Shown here: piece by piece, positions 29,432 to 37,872 of the stretch | Layout: every line of letters starts with the position of its first letter | Position numbering within the stretch: position 1 is the stretch's first letter | From: Luteolibacter luteus | Lineage (GTDB): Bacteria > Verrucomicrobiota > Verrucomicrobiia > Verrucomicrobiales > Akkermansiaceae | DNA: 64,000 nt | NCBI RefSeq assembly: GCF_012913485.1 | Contig: NZ_CP051774.1 | Location: forward strand, 3,906,001-3,970,000 | Reading direction: 5' to 3' | Translations under genes and position numbers: made by a program | The notes under the pieces: model-generated | The model's database searches: none | Seen by the model: only the letters and a program-made list of their open reading frames with translations | What the model was told of the DNA's origin: nothing

Positions 29432-31087
29432 TTACTTGGTGAGCATTTCCACCTTGGCGGATTCGAGCCTGGCCTTCAGCCAAGAGTCGAAAGCGGCGTT
29501 TTGGAGGCTACGTCCCGACATGGTCACGGCCTGATTGACGCGCTCGGCGCGGGCCGGGTCCTTCACGATCTCGCGCTTCTCGACGAAGACGAAGAGGGCG
29601 GTTTCCGGCTTCTTGTCATCAGGAAGGAACTTTGGATCGGCTAGGGAGCCGGGTGCCACGGTGGAAGCGGCTTGGAAGAGAGTGGCGACGTCGGCTTCGC
29701 CTTCGAGCTTATCGGTGGCCTTGAAAGGGCCGTGGGCCTTAGGCTCGAGGCCCACTTCCTTGGCAACGTCAGCGAAGCTCTTGCCGGCACCGAGTGCCTC
29801 GCGGATCTTGGCGGCCTTTTCTCCGGCGTCTTTCTTCAGGGCTTCGCCAGCATGTTCGGCGATGTAATCCTTGGTGAAGTCTTCCTTGGCTTCCTCGAAG
29901 GTCTTGGTGCGTGCTTCTTCCTCCTCGTCGAGGCGGGCGATCAGCCAAGCGCCGTCGTTAAGCGGCAGGGCTTCCGAGCAGCGGGCGAGCAAGTCCTTGC
30001 TCATGTCGAGTTGGAAGAGGAAGTCAGCGGCGGCGCGGGCGGCACCGGTGGTGGAGCGGAGATTGACGGAAAGAGCCGGGGGCACGGCGGAACGCGGGAA
30101 GAACTCGGTGGTGACCAGTTCCCAGTTGTTGTCCTTCGCCAGCTTATCGAAGTCCTTGCCTTCGCTGTTCTGGAGATCGGCGAGGAAGGCATCCACGGCG
30201 TCGGCGAGTTCGTTGTCCACCGTGCGCTTTTGCTCGGCGAGGGCGGCATCTTCAGCTGCCTTTTTGTCGGCGGCTTCCTTCTCGGCCTTCTTCTTGTCCT
30301 CTTCCGTCAGCGCGTCGGGAAGCTTCGGCTCCTCCTTCTTCGCTTCCGGGTAGGTCGGCTTGGCGATGAAGTAGGTCACCTTGATCTTCCGTTCGGTCTG
30401 ATAGGCATCCTTCTTGGTTTCCCAAGCGGTCTTGAGCTCGTCGTCGGTCGGCTTGAGATTTTCCTGGAAGGAGGAAAGAGCGATGCGGGCGAGCTGGATG
30501 GTCACCTGCTGGTCACGACTGGCCACGGATTCCAGTGCAGACTGACGGTCGCTGCTAAGGCCGCCGCCGATCACCGAAGCCAGCTTCTCGGTCGCGATGC
30601 TATCGCGTACCAACTCGAAGAGATCCTTTTCGGTCATGCCGTAGTGTCCGATGCCTTCGGTGGCGATCGTGTTGTATTTGGCCTGATCGAAGGTGCCATC
30701 CTGGCCCTGAAAGACCGGCATAGCCTTCAGGGCCGCGGTGACTTCAGCGTCGCCGGGGTGGATGCCGAATTCCTCGCAGCCTTGTTCCACCAGCAGGCGG
30801 TTCACGAAGAGCTGCTTAGCCGCTTCTTCTTGGTTAGGGTTGCCGAGGGCACCCATGGTGACCAGATACGGATAGAGTCCCAAGCCGCCGCCGAGCTGGA
30901 GGGAAGCTTCACCCTTCTTCCGGAATTCGCTCACGCTGTAGGCATTTCCGTCGACCGAGATGTAGGCGGGGTCATTCGTGCCGCGGCCCCCGAAGGTTCC
31001 ATGATCGCCGAAGAAGGCCAAACCGACGAAAAGCAGCGCGATCACGAAGATGATCATGCCGGTGTACTTGCGAAGATGTTCGATCAT
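29432..31087 (-). CDS. SurA/PpiD-like membrane-anchored periplasmic chaperone
   Basis: The 551-residue product has a short cytoplasmic N-terminus, one transmembrane helix (MIIFVIALLFVGLAFFG) and a SurA-N-like helical domain (NRLLVEQGCEEFGIHPGD, MPVFQGQDGTFDQAKYN). This is the layout of PpiD, which helps fold secreted proteins. A lysine/glutamate-rich coiled segment (residues 235-300) is inserted. The parvulin isomerase signature is hard to find, so the protein may be a chaperone without isomerase activity. The 600-base gene-free region upstream should hold its promoter. Confidence 0.82.
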   Translation of the reverse strand: MIEHLRKYTGMIIFVIALLFVGLAFFGDHGTFGGRGTNDPAYISVDGNAYSVSEFRKKGEASLQLGGGLGLYPYLVTMGALGNPNQEEAAKQLFVNRLLVEQGCEEFGIHPGDAEVTAALKAMPVFQGQDGTFDQAKYNTIATEGIGHYGMTEKDLFELVRDSIATEKLASVIGGGLSSDRQSALESVASRDQQVTIQLARIALSSFQENLKPTDDELKTAWETKKDAYQTERKIKVTYFIAKPTYPEAKKEEPKLPDALTEEDKKKAEKEAADKKAAEDAALAEQKRTVDNELADAVDAFLADLQNSEGKDFDKLAKDNNWELVTTEFFPRSAVPPALSVNLRSTTGAARAAADFLFQLDMSKDLLARCSEALPLNDGAWLIARLDEEEEARTKTFEEAKEDFTKDYIAEHAGEALKKDAGEKAAKIREALGAGKSFADVAKEVGLEPKAHGPFKATDKLEGEADVATLFQAASTVAPGSLADPKFLPDDKKPETALFVFVEKREIVKDPARAERVNQAVTMSGRSLQNAAFDSWLKARLESAKVEMLTK

Positions 31088-31289
31088 GGACGCTAGGGAG
31101 TTGCCCCTTGGGGCGCGGAAGTAAAGGGAGCCGACCTCATGGCATCAACCCTTATTCGCGGCCTGAAAGCCAATGGAGGTGGGGACTTTCTCCGGGATAT
31201 CGGAGGGCGTGCGGAGTCCGGAGTAGCCGGACGGGGCAATCGCCTTTCCCCGCGGCCCATTTTCAGGGGACGTCCAGCCTCGGTCCGTC

Positions 31290-31329
31290 CGCCTGTTATC
31301 GCCTGATAAAACAGGAAAATTAACAGGCG
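31290..31329. repeat. Nested inverted repeat, possible operator
   Basis: CGCCTGTTA (31290-31298) and TAACAGGCG (31321-31329) are perfect 9-base inverted arms. Inside, CCTG and CAGG at 31302-31314 form a further inverted pair, so CCTG-T/A-T-A-like half sites recur about every 11 bases. This could be a repressor operator for the divergent ppiD-like gene, or a hairpin. Confidence 0.4.
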
Positions 31330-31440
31330 CTCCGAGGGGCAAGGGCGGGAGCCAAGAAGCCGGTAAGAAAAGGAACTGCACGACCGGGATTTACCACAGT
31401 GCGAGCTTTCGGGAACCTTGTCCAATGGTCCCCTCCGGGC

Positions 31441-31478
31441 AAAAAAGAGCCGCCGGGGAGCACCCACTCCCCGACGGC
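31441..31478 (-). terminator. Rho-independent terminator with no obvious upstream gene
   Basis: GCCG-CGGGGAG pairs with CTCCCCG-CGGC (11 pairs, one mismatch, loop CACCCA). On the minus strand this is followed by T6. No minus-strand protein gene precedes it, so it either ends a small RNA or blocks leftward read-through into the chaperone gene. Confidence 0.7.
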
Positions 31479-31600
31479 CAAGTTCGTCAACCCACACCGT
31501 TCTCGTCAGACGATGGCGGCACAAGCTGACAACTGCTGTTCACCCTTACATGAAAACTGCACTTGCGCGCGGTTTTCAGTGTTTCAGACAGGTGCGTATG
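31441..31600 (-). ncRNA. Candidate structured small RNA
   Basis: Read on the minus strand, the segment contains a hairpin closed by a GCAA loop (31551-31578), several small pairings such as TCGTC-T-GACGA near 31510, and a strong terminator ending in T6. No tmRNA, RNase P, SRP or 6S consensus is recognised. The 5' end is a guess. The evidence is structural only. Confidence 0.3.
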
Positions 31601-31689
31601 GGGTGCGTTCAAATGTTTCTGTGTTTTTTTCGTCGCCCCGATGGAAAGCGGTCTTGCCGGGGAGGGAAGGGGGGCGTTTGGCTCGCGGG

Positions 31690-33021
31690 GTGACAGGACA
31701 CGAGATCCGCGACGCCCTCCTCGCCGCCGGGGTGATGCCCAGCCGCCAACTGGGGCAGAATTTCCTCTGCGACCCGAACATGGCGCGCTGGATTACCGAC
31801 CAACTCGATGCCGGGCCGGACGACGCCATCGTCGAAGTGGGTCCCGGCACCGGCGCTTTGACTGAACATTTGGTCGGGAAAGTCCGGAAAATCGTGCTGG
31901 TGGAGTTCGATTCCCGGCTGGCTGCCTGGCTCAAGCAGCGCTTCGCCGAGGAGCCTTCGGTGGAGGTCCACCATGCCGATGGCGCGAAATTCGATGTCCG
32001 CCAGATCTACAAGCACCGGCCGGTGAAGTTCCTCGGGAACCTTCCCTATTCTTCCGGCGGGGCGATCCTCCGGAATTTCCTGTCCCGCCCGAATCCGTTC
32101 GAGCGTGCCGTGGTGATGCTTCAGAAAGAAGTGATCGAGCGACTGGCGGCGGTCCCGCGGACGAAGGACTACGGGGTGCTGACCCTCCGGGTGCAGAGCG
32201 AGTGGCAGGTCAAACCGCTGCGCACCGTGCCGCCTGAGGCCTTCCACCCCAGACCCCAGATCGACTCCTCGGTGGCGCTGCTGCTGCCGCGCGGAAAGGA
32301 GCTTCCGGCGTTTGATGCCCGTCGGTTCGACGAATTGATCCGGCGGGGCTTCGCCCAGCGCCGCAAGCAGATGGGCAAGCAGATGCCGGAGAGTCCGCCT
32401 TGGGAAAAGGTGGCCGCGGAGATCGGGGCTTCCCTGACCACCCGTGCCGAGGAATTGACGTTGGGCCAATGGATCGAACTCGCCCGTCACTATGATGATC
32501 ATCCGCTGCGCGATGTGGCACAGCGTGGCGATGAGATTTTCGACGTGGTGAACGAGGCGGACGAGGTCACCGGCCAAGCCACCCGCCGCGATGTGCATGC
32601 GCAAAGCCTCCTGCACCGGGCGGTCCACGTTTTCGTGGTGAACCGTCATGGCGAGCTGCTGCTCCAGAAGCGTTCCCGCTTCAAGGATGTCCACCCCTCG
32701 GTCTGGGATTCCAGCGTGGCCGGGCATCTCGATTCCGGAGAAGGCTACGAGTCCGCGGCGGTTCGGGAACTGGAAGAGGAGATGGGCATCACCGGCGTAT
32801 CGGTACAGGAGATCGGGCGGATCTCGCCTTGTGAAGCGACCGGGTGGGAACACGTGGTGCTCTATCTCACCCGCTGGGACGGATCGCCCCGCTTTCCTTG
32901 CTCGGAAGTGGAGGCTGCCCTCTGGATGAGGCCGGATGAGTTGGGGGCTTGGATTGCTGCCCGGCCGGAGGATTTTGCCGCGGGATTCCTAGAGTGCTGG
33001 AAACTCGCGCGGGGGATTTGA
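31690..33021 (+). CDS. rsmA: RsmA/KsgA 16S rRNA dimethyltransferase fused to a Nudix hydrolase
   Basis: The 443-residue product has an N-terminal RsmA domain (residues 1-265). RsmA dimethylates two adjacent adenines near the 3' end of 16S rRNA using S-adenosylmethionine. Motifs are LGQNFL, VEVGPGTGALTEHL, the catalytic NLPYSSG, and ERAVVMLQKEV. A Nudix domain follows (residues 280-440; EIFDVVNEADEV) with an intact Nudix box, GHLDSGEG then RELEEEMGI, resembling the YfcD/IDI-like branch. The start is taken as GTG 31690, since the TGHEIRDALL lead-in matches the family; TTG 31678 is possible. The fused Nudix substrate is unknown. Confidence 0.9.
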   Translation: MTGHEIRDALLAAGVMPSRQLGQNFLCDPNMARWITDQLDAGPDDAIVEVGPGTGALTEHLVGKVRKIVLVEFDSRLAAWLKQRFAEEPSVEVHHADGAKFDVRQIYKHRPVKFLGNLPYSSGGAILRNFLSRPNPFERAVVMLQKEVIERLAAVPRTKDYGVLTLRVQSEWQVKPLRTVPPEAFHPRPQIDSSVALLLPRGKELPAFDARRFDELIRRGFAQRRKQMGKQMPESPPWEKVAAEIGASLTTRAEELTLGQWIELARHYDDHPLRDVAQRGDEIFDVVNEADEVTGQATRRDVHAQSLLHRAVHVFVVNRHGELLLQKRSRFKDVHPSVWDSSVAGHLDSGEGYESAAVRELEEEMGITGVSVQEIGRISPCEATGWEHVVLYLTRWDGSPRFPCSEVEAALWMRPDELGAWIAARPEDFAAGFLECWKLARGI

Positions 33022-33181
33022 AGGCAGGGAGAGGCAAGATGGAGATAGATATTTAACATTCCTTAAACATGTTGAATATCAGGTTGTAATGGAGAATTAG
33101 CTTGTAAGAGTTCCGGAAAAGTTCTATTTCCACGACGACTCCCCGCAAGCACTCCCCAGAAACACCCATCTGTGCTGTCCC

Positions 33182-33625
33182 ATGAACCTTGCGTGCCCTA
33201 CACGTTCCCGGGCGGAGCTTTGCTCACGTCACCCTCGTTTCCGCGGGTTGTTTCCGGCGATGACGTTGCTGGAGATGACCCTCGTGATCATGATCATGCT
33301 TAGCCTGATCGGCATTCTCGTGCTTGGAGCCAACACGTGGAAGAAGGGCTCGGATCGCGCCTTGTGCATCATGAACTTGCAAGCAGTTCAGAAGGGGGTG
33401 CGGAGTTTCTCGAATCTCAACGGCTATGAGCCGGGCAATGTGGTGGCGGGCTTGGAGAGCAAGATCATCGGGGCGGGTTGCTTCGTGGAGTCGATGCCGG
33501 TTTGCCCCGCGGAGGGAACCTACACTTCCAGCGGCGATCTGATTCCTGCGCCGGGAGCGCTCTATTTCAGTTGTTCGCTGGCCGACGAGGGCGAGCATCA
33601 GCCGATGGACCTTGAGGATTGGTGA
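33182..33625 (+). CDS. Type IV pilin-like (pseudopilin) protein
   Basis: The 147-residue product has a basic leader followed by a prepilin-type segment, AMTLLEMTLVIMIMLSLIGI, with the conserved Glu at +5 of the mature helix. The residue before the likely cleavage site is Ala rather than the usual Gly. The globular part holds Cys residues that could form disulfides (CIMNLQAVQ, CFVESMPVCPAE). It is probably a minor pilin or type II secretion pseudopilin, or a verrucomicrobial stand-alone DUF1559-like relative. The 160 AT-rich bases upstream (33022-33181) probably hold its promoter. Confidence 0.75.
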   Translation: MNLACPTRSRAELCSRHPRFRGLFPAMTLLEMTLVIMIMLSLIGILVLGANTWKKGSDRALCIMNLQAVQKGVRSFSNLNGYEPGNVVAGLESKIIGAGCFVESMPVCPAEGTYTSSGDLIPAPGALYFSCSLADEGEHQPMDLEDW

Positions 33626-33646
33626 AATCCGGGGATTTCCCGGATT
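33626..33646 (+). terminator. Hairpin after the pseudopilin gene
   Basis: AATCCGGG pairs perfectly with CCCGGATT around GATTT, directly after the stop codon. It lacks a T tract, so it may be an attenuating hairpin between the pseudopilin and the TonB-like operon. Confidence 0.4.
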
Positions 33647-33687
33647 GCAGGGTTGCACGATCCGGGTGAAGCTCGCGCCCGGATTCG

Positions 33688-34923
33688 ATGACGGCTGCAG
33701 GTCATAACTCCCGAGAACAGGCCCGTCTTTGGCTGGCGGCCTTTCTTGTGTCTGCCGCGCTGAATGTGCTGATCATCCTGGCCTTTGCCCTCGATGCCTT
33801 GGCCAACATCGAGCTTCTTTCCCGCCAGCGTAGCGAGGAGCAAGCCCGCGTGCCGAAGCCCCGGGAGACGGTGGCGATGATCGTTCCGGAGATCGTCGCG
33901 GCACCGGTTCCTCAGGCGGCGGCACCTGTGGCCGCCCCGGAACCGAAGCCGCCGGCCGAGCAGCCAAGTTTCGCCCGCACCACGCTGGACCAAGAGGCTG
34001 AGCGTCCTGAAAATCCCGCCTTCATCGGTGAGCGGAATACCCGTGCCACCAGTGATCTGCCGCCGGAAGCGACTGCCGAGGCGAACATGCCGAGCCAAGA
34101 CGGCAAGGAGGCAGAAGAGGACGGGAGATACGAAACCACCGTGAGCCAGTACCAAGATGGGAATCTGGCCCACGACAACATTGCGCGTCCGCCCTCGCCC
34201 GAGGATCCGCTCGACATGGCCGTGGGCCCCGACTCGCCGGAACCGATGCGGACGGAGGCGGCCAAGGCCCAGCCCCCAGCCCCTCCGCCGGTCCCGCCTA
34301 AGAAAGATATCGTGGAAGGGCCTTTTCCGGTGGAGCGGGAGGTGAAGGCCGATGCCCCTCAGGAAACGGCGAAGGCGATCGATCCCGAGCAGCCACCTCG
34401 CGAGGAGCCGGATCCTGTGAAGGAGGCCGACAAGGATCTGCCGAAGGATGCCGAGGAAAAGCGGACCATGGCGGACAAGGATCGTCCCGGCCAAGACCGG
34501 CCGCCGACCCGCCCGCAAACCACGAAGGTTCCGGAGGAGCCCGGATTCCGCGGCTACCAATACAAGCACCGCATCCACGGGTCCATCAGCAGCCAGGGAA
34601 GATCCGCGCTGGATGTGGAAGATAGCGCGCTGGGGAGGTATCACGCCTTGCTGAGCCGGGCGGTGGAGCAGGAGTGGCAGCGGAATTGCAATCGCAACCG
34701 CGACTACATTACCCCGGGCCAAATCCTCGTGCGCTTCGTGCTCGAGTCGAACGGCAAGGTACGCTCGGTCAATTTCGTCGAGTCCTTCGGGGTTGGAAAC
34801 ATCCAGAAGGGCTTCACCTCGGAGAGCATCCGCTCCGCCTCCATTCCTCCCTTTCCTGCCGATCTGAAGAAGGAGCTCGGGAACGAGCCTCTCGAAGTCA
34901 CCTATAGTTTCTCTTTCCACTGA
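33688..34923 (+). CDS. TonB-like energy-transducing protein
   Basis: The 411-residue product has an N-terminal transmembrane helix (WLAAFLVSAALNVLIILAFAL), a long Pro/Glu/Lys-rich periplasmic region (residues 65-285) and a C-terminal domain. That domain has the pattern ILVRFVLESNGKVRSVNFVE, then SIRSASIPPFP, typical of TonB/TolA C-termini. It probably spans the periplasm and transmits energy from the ExbB-ExbD motor encoded immediately downstream to an outer-membrane receptor. Five bases separate it from exbB. TolA-like function is an alternative. Confidence 0.82.
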   Translation: MTAAGHNSREQARLWLAAFLVSAALNVLIILAFALDALANIELLSRQRSEEQARVPKPRETVAMIVPEIVAAPVPQAAAPVAAPEPKPPAEQPSFARTTLDQEAERPENPAFIGERNTRATSDLPPEATAEANMPSQDGKEAEEDGRYETTVSQYQDGNLAHDNIARPPSPEDPLDMAVGPDSPEPMRTEAAKAQPPAPPPVPPKKDIVEGPFPVEREVKADAPQETAKAIDPEQPPREEPDPVKEADKDLPKDAEEKRTMADKDRPGQDRPPTRPQTTKVPEEPGFRGYQYKHRIHGSISSQGRSALDVEDSALGRYHALLSRAVEQEWQRNCNRNRDYITPGQILVRFVLESNGKVRSVNFVESFGVGNIQKGFTSESIRSASIPPFPADLKKELGNEPLEVTYSFSFH

Positions 34924-34928
34924 GACCC

Positions 34929-35627
34929 ATGCCAGACCCGTCTTCCGTCCCGCTCCTTGCCATCAATTTCCAAGCGATCCGCGATTTCTTCCACGACGGT
35001 GGCATCTTCATGTATGCGCTGGCGCTCACGTCCTTCGTGGCGCTGGCGGCCATTGTTTTCAAGGTGCTGTCCCTGCGCCGGGAGGCGGTGATTCCCGCCC
35101 AGCTCGAGCGCGATCTGGACCAGCTGGGGCAGCGCGCCGCCAATGGCCAGGCGGAAGGCCTGATCTCCCGCTTCGGGGAAGGTAGCACGCTGGCCCGTCT
35201 GTGCGGCGTGGCCGTGGAGCACCGCGGCAAATCCCGGGCCGATATCACCGAGGCGGTGCAGGCTTCAGCGAAGGACGAGATCGTCCAGCTCAACTCCGGG
35301 ATGACGATTCTGGACACGGTGATCACCGTGGCTCCGCTCTTCGGCCTGCTGGGCACGGCGAGCGGTCTGGTGGTGATTTTCCAAGGGCTCGGTGAGACGA
35401 CCGATCATGATATCGTGGCGCGAGGAATCGCCCGCGCCTTGGACAATACGATCGTCGGCCTCGCCATCGCAGTGCCGGCTGTGGTGGCTCACGGGTGGTT
35501 TAGCCGGAGGATCGAGGTCCTGACCTCCCGCCTCGAAATGCTCTTGGCGAAGGTGGCCCGCACCCTGGAAGGAGCTCCGGTTCCCGCCTCCCAGCCGAAT
35601 CTTCCCCGAGTGCCTGAGAAGCCATGA
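34929..35627 (+). CDS. exbB: ExbB/TolQ/MotA-family proton channel
   Basis: The 232-residue inner-membrane protein has three hydrophobic helices (GIFMYALALTSFVALAAIVF; LDTVITVAPLFGLLGTASGL; AIAVPAVVAHGWFSRR). It carries the family core APLFGLLGTASGLV with ARGIARALDNTIVGLAIAVPAV. It forms the stator with ExbD that uses the proton gradient. ATGA overlap couples it to exbD. Confidence 0.92.
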   Translation: MPDPSSVPLLAINFQAIRDFFHDGGIFMYALALTSFVALAAIVFKVLSLRREAVIPAQLERDLDQLGQRAANGQAEGLISRFGEGSTLARLCGVAVEHRGKSRADITEAVQASAKDEIVQLNSGMTILDTVITVAPLFGLLGTASGLVVIFQGLGETTDHDIVARGIARALDNTIVGLAIAVPAVVAHGWFSRRIEVLTSRLEMLLAKVARTLEGAPVPASQPNLPRVPEKP

Positions 35628-36064
35628 AATTCGACCGTCCCGTCCGCCGCTCCCGAGGGATCATGGTCATGCCGATGATCGACATCCTCTTCGTGGTGCT
35701 GATCTTTTTCATCGTCACCTCTACCAAGAAGCAAAAGCGCGATATCCTGCGGATCGAGCTTCCCACCGTGAAGGAAATCCCCACGGAGGGGGTCGTCGCT
35801 TCCAGTTCGAAGCTCTCGGTGGACAAATCCGGCAACGTTTCGCTCGATTCGGTGCTGGTGGCGGACATGGCCCTGCTCGATGCGTATCTGAAGGCCTATG
35901 TGAAGGAGAACCCGGGCCGGAAGCTGGAGCTGGAGGCGGACAAGGAGCTGCCTCTGGAGAAGCTACTTACGGTATGGGACGCATTGACCCGCGCGGGTAT
36001 CCCCATTAGGGACGTGCCCGCCCGCATCCGCCTGCCGCAGGAAGCGGGCAGTATTTCCCGATGA
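35624..36064 (+). CDS. exbD: ExbD/TolR-family protein
   Basis: The 146-residue product has a basic N-terminus, one transmembrane helix with the conserved Asp in MIDILFVVLIFFIVTS, and a periplasmic domain ending in the TolR/ExbD fold (LEADKELPLEKLLTVWDAL). It is the ExbB partner. Four-base ATGA overlaps join it both to exbB upstream and to the deformylase gene downstream. Confidence 0.92.
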   Translation: MKFDRPVRRSRGIMVMPMIDILFVVLIFFIVTSTKKQKRDILRIELPTVKEIPTEGVVASSSKLSVDKSGNVSLDSVLVADMALLDAYLKAYVKENPGRKLELEADKELPLEKLLTVWDALTRAGIPIRDVPARIRLPQEAGSISR

Positions 36065-36609
36065 TCCTCGAAATCGTTCAATACGGTAATCCCGTCCTCC
36101 GCGAGCGCTGCAAACGCGTCGAACAGGTGGATGAGTCCATCCGCATTCTTGCCGCCGACATGCTGGAGACGATGTACGATGCCAATGGCGTCGGGCTCGC
36201 CGCGCCGCAGGTAGGCGTGGCCATCCGTCTGGCAGTGGTGGATGTGGCCCATGATCCCGAGTGCATCTCTTTCCTGAAGGTGAATGGCGAGGATGCGCCG
36301 CTGGCCTCGATCATGCCGCTGACCTTCATCAATCCCGAGCTGGAGTTCACTGGTCCGAAGGAGCGCGACACGGAAGGTTGCCTGAGCATCCATGATGTCC
36401 GGGCGGAAGTCAGCCGACCGAGCTCGCTCAAGGCGACCCTGCCGCAACTCGACGGCTCGGTGCTGGTGATCGAGACCGATGGACTTCTGGCCCGTGCGAT
36501 CCAGCACGAGACGGATCATCTGAACGGCGTGCTTTTCACCGACCGGGTTTCTCCCGCCACGAAGATCAGCCTGCGCCGCAAGCTCCGGAGGCTGGTGGAA
36601 GAAGGGTGA
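36061..36609 (+). CDS. def: Peptide deformylase
   Basis: The 182-residue metalloenzyme removes the N-formyl group from new proteins. All three signatures are present: GVGLAAPQVG near residue 43, EGCLSI near 105 with the metal-binding Cys, and HETDHL near 148 with the metal His pair and the catalytic Glu. Its coupling by ATGA to exbD indicates transcription with the ExbB/ExbD operon. Confidence 0.96.
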   Translation: MILEIVQYGNPVLRERCKRVEQVDESIRILAADMLETMYDANGVGLAAPQVGVAIRLAVVDVAHDPECISFLKVNGEDAPLASIMPLTFINPELEFTGPKERDTEGCLSIHDVRAEVSRPSSLKATLPQLDGSVLVIETDGLLARAIQHETDHLNGVLFTDRVSPATKISLRRKLRRLVEEG

Positions 36610-36686
36610 CGAATCCGTCCCTGCTGGCGATATGGAGTTGCTGGCAGGGCCTTTATGAGGCGTTATGGGGATACCTTAAACTCCCG

Positions 36687-37208
36687 ATGAAACGTCTCTT
36701 CCTGACCCTCCTCGCTGCTCTCATCCCTGCATTCGCATTTGCGGATGAGGCTTCCGCCACCATGAAGCAGGAGGCCGAGAAATGTGCGAAGGCCCTTTTG
36801 GTCCCCGACTACGATGCCTTCATCGTCTTCTCCCACAAGCGGATCGTCGACGGGATGGGGGGCAAGGAGAAGATGACCGCCACCCTCAAGCAGGGCATGG
36901 AGCAAATGAAGGCTCAGGGTGTCGCCATTGAAAAGGTGACCGTTGGCGAGCCTGGCAAGGTGGAGAAGATCGATGGTTGGATGGTGGGGTTGATCCCTCA
37001 GACCTTGCTGATGAAGGTTCCCGGCGGAACGCTGGAGCAGGAATCCCATCTGCTGGGTATTTCCGAAGATGAGGGCAAAAAGTGGGTGTTTGTGGATGCC
37101 GCCGGGATCCCGAAGGCCCAACTGGAGCAGATTTTTCCGGAGATCGCGGGGAAGATTGAGGTCCCCGCGCGCAAGAAGCCGGTGATGAAGAAGGACGAGG
37201 GTTCCTAA
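36687..37208 (+). CDS. Exported small protein, unknown
   Basis: The 173-residue product starts with a clear signal peptide (MKRLFLTLLAALIPAFAFA). The mature part is an alpha/beta domain beginning with helices (MKQEAEKCAKALLVPDYDAF) and resembling the SnoaL/DUF4440-like pattern of small ligand-binding folds. It has a basic tail (ARKKPVMKKDEG). The family is not firmly recognised. The frame reaches upstream to 36606, but ATG 36687 starts the signal peptide. Confidence 0.7.
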   Translation: MKRLFLTLLAALIPAFAFADEASATMKQEAEKCAKALLVPDYDAFIVFSHKRIVDGMGGKEKMTATLKQGMEQMKAQGVAIEKVTVGEPGKVEKIDGWMVGLIPQTLLMKVPGGTLEQESHLLGISEDEGKKWVFVDAAGIPKAQLEQIFPEIAGKIEVPARKKPVMKKDEGS

Positions 37209-37265
37209 CGCCGTCTTCAGAGCGGCCTTCTTGACCTTTCAGGCGATTTTTCGGAGGGCTTGGGC

Positions 37266-37772
37266 ATGTCCAATGATGACTTCATTGCCGACCCGCAGCT
37301 CCAACAGGTGGCGGAACAAGCCGCGGAAGGATGCGTGGCGTTCCTGAAGCAGAAATTCGAGAAGTCGCTCGATTACTCGGACAAGTCGGTGGAAGACATC
37401 GAGGCGGTGCTCACCTTGCTCCATGCGAGCATGGCGACGGAGAAGCCGAGCCAGGATGACATCGAGGAGTTTGCGATGATTTTCGGCAGCTACCTCGGAG
37501 AGACGTATCGCCGCAATCATGGTGGCCAATGGGGACTCGCGAGCGGAATGCCTGCGCTGGCAATAGGCTCCGGCTACACCGGCTATCCGTGGAGCAGGGT
37601 CTTCAAGCGCCTGACGAACGGGGAGGAGGACGAGGTGTGCGGATGGTACGACCATATGATCCAGTACGGCGCTTCGGGAGATACGGTGCCAAGGGTGGTG
37701 CCAGCTCCGCAAGCGGCAGCTCCGCCGCCTCCCTCCAAGAAGAAGAACCCCTTTGATTTCTTCGGGGGCTGA
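37266..37772 (+). CDS. Hypothetical protein with acidic helical body
   Basis: The 168-residue soluble protein is helical and acidic (VEDIEAVLTLLHASMA, IEEFAMIFGSYLGETYRR). A low-complexity tail, APQAAAPPPPSKKKNPFDFF, follows. The GSYLGETYRRNHGG pattern resembles DUF3806-like proteins, though weakly. ATG 37266 is preferred over TTG 37260. Confidence 0.65.
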   Translation: MSNDDFIADPQLQQVAEQAAEGCVAFLKQKFEKSLDYSDKSVEDIEAVLTLLHASMATEKPSQDDIEEFAMIFGSYLGETYRRNHGGQWGLASGMPALAIGSGYTGYPWSRVFKRLTNGEEDEVCGWYDHMIQYGASGDTVPRVVPAPQAAAPPPPSKKKNPFDFFGG

Positions 37773-37872
37773 AAGTGGAGATGCCGCTCGATGGGGTTCG
37801 AAGAATCGCTTGGAATACTGCCAAGGGATCCCACCGCCAGCCGTCTTCTTCCAAACTGTCACTTCTCAAACG

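Larger units (their letters stand above)
31088..31689. other. 602-base gene-free region between divergent genes
   Basis: No convincing protein gene is present here. It contains a nested inverted repeat (31290-31329), a minus-strand terminator (31441-31478), a 12-base-pair hairpin (31551-31578) and small GC hairpins near the ppiD-like start (GCCCC/GGGGC around 31105). It should hold the promoters of both the SurA/PpiD-like gene and rsmA. Confidence 0.6.
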
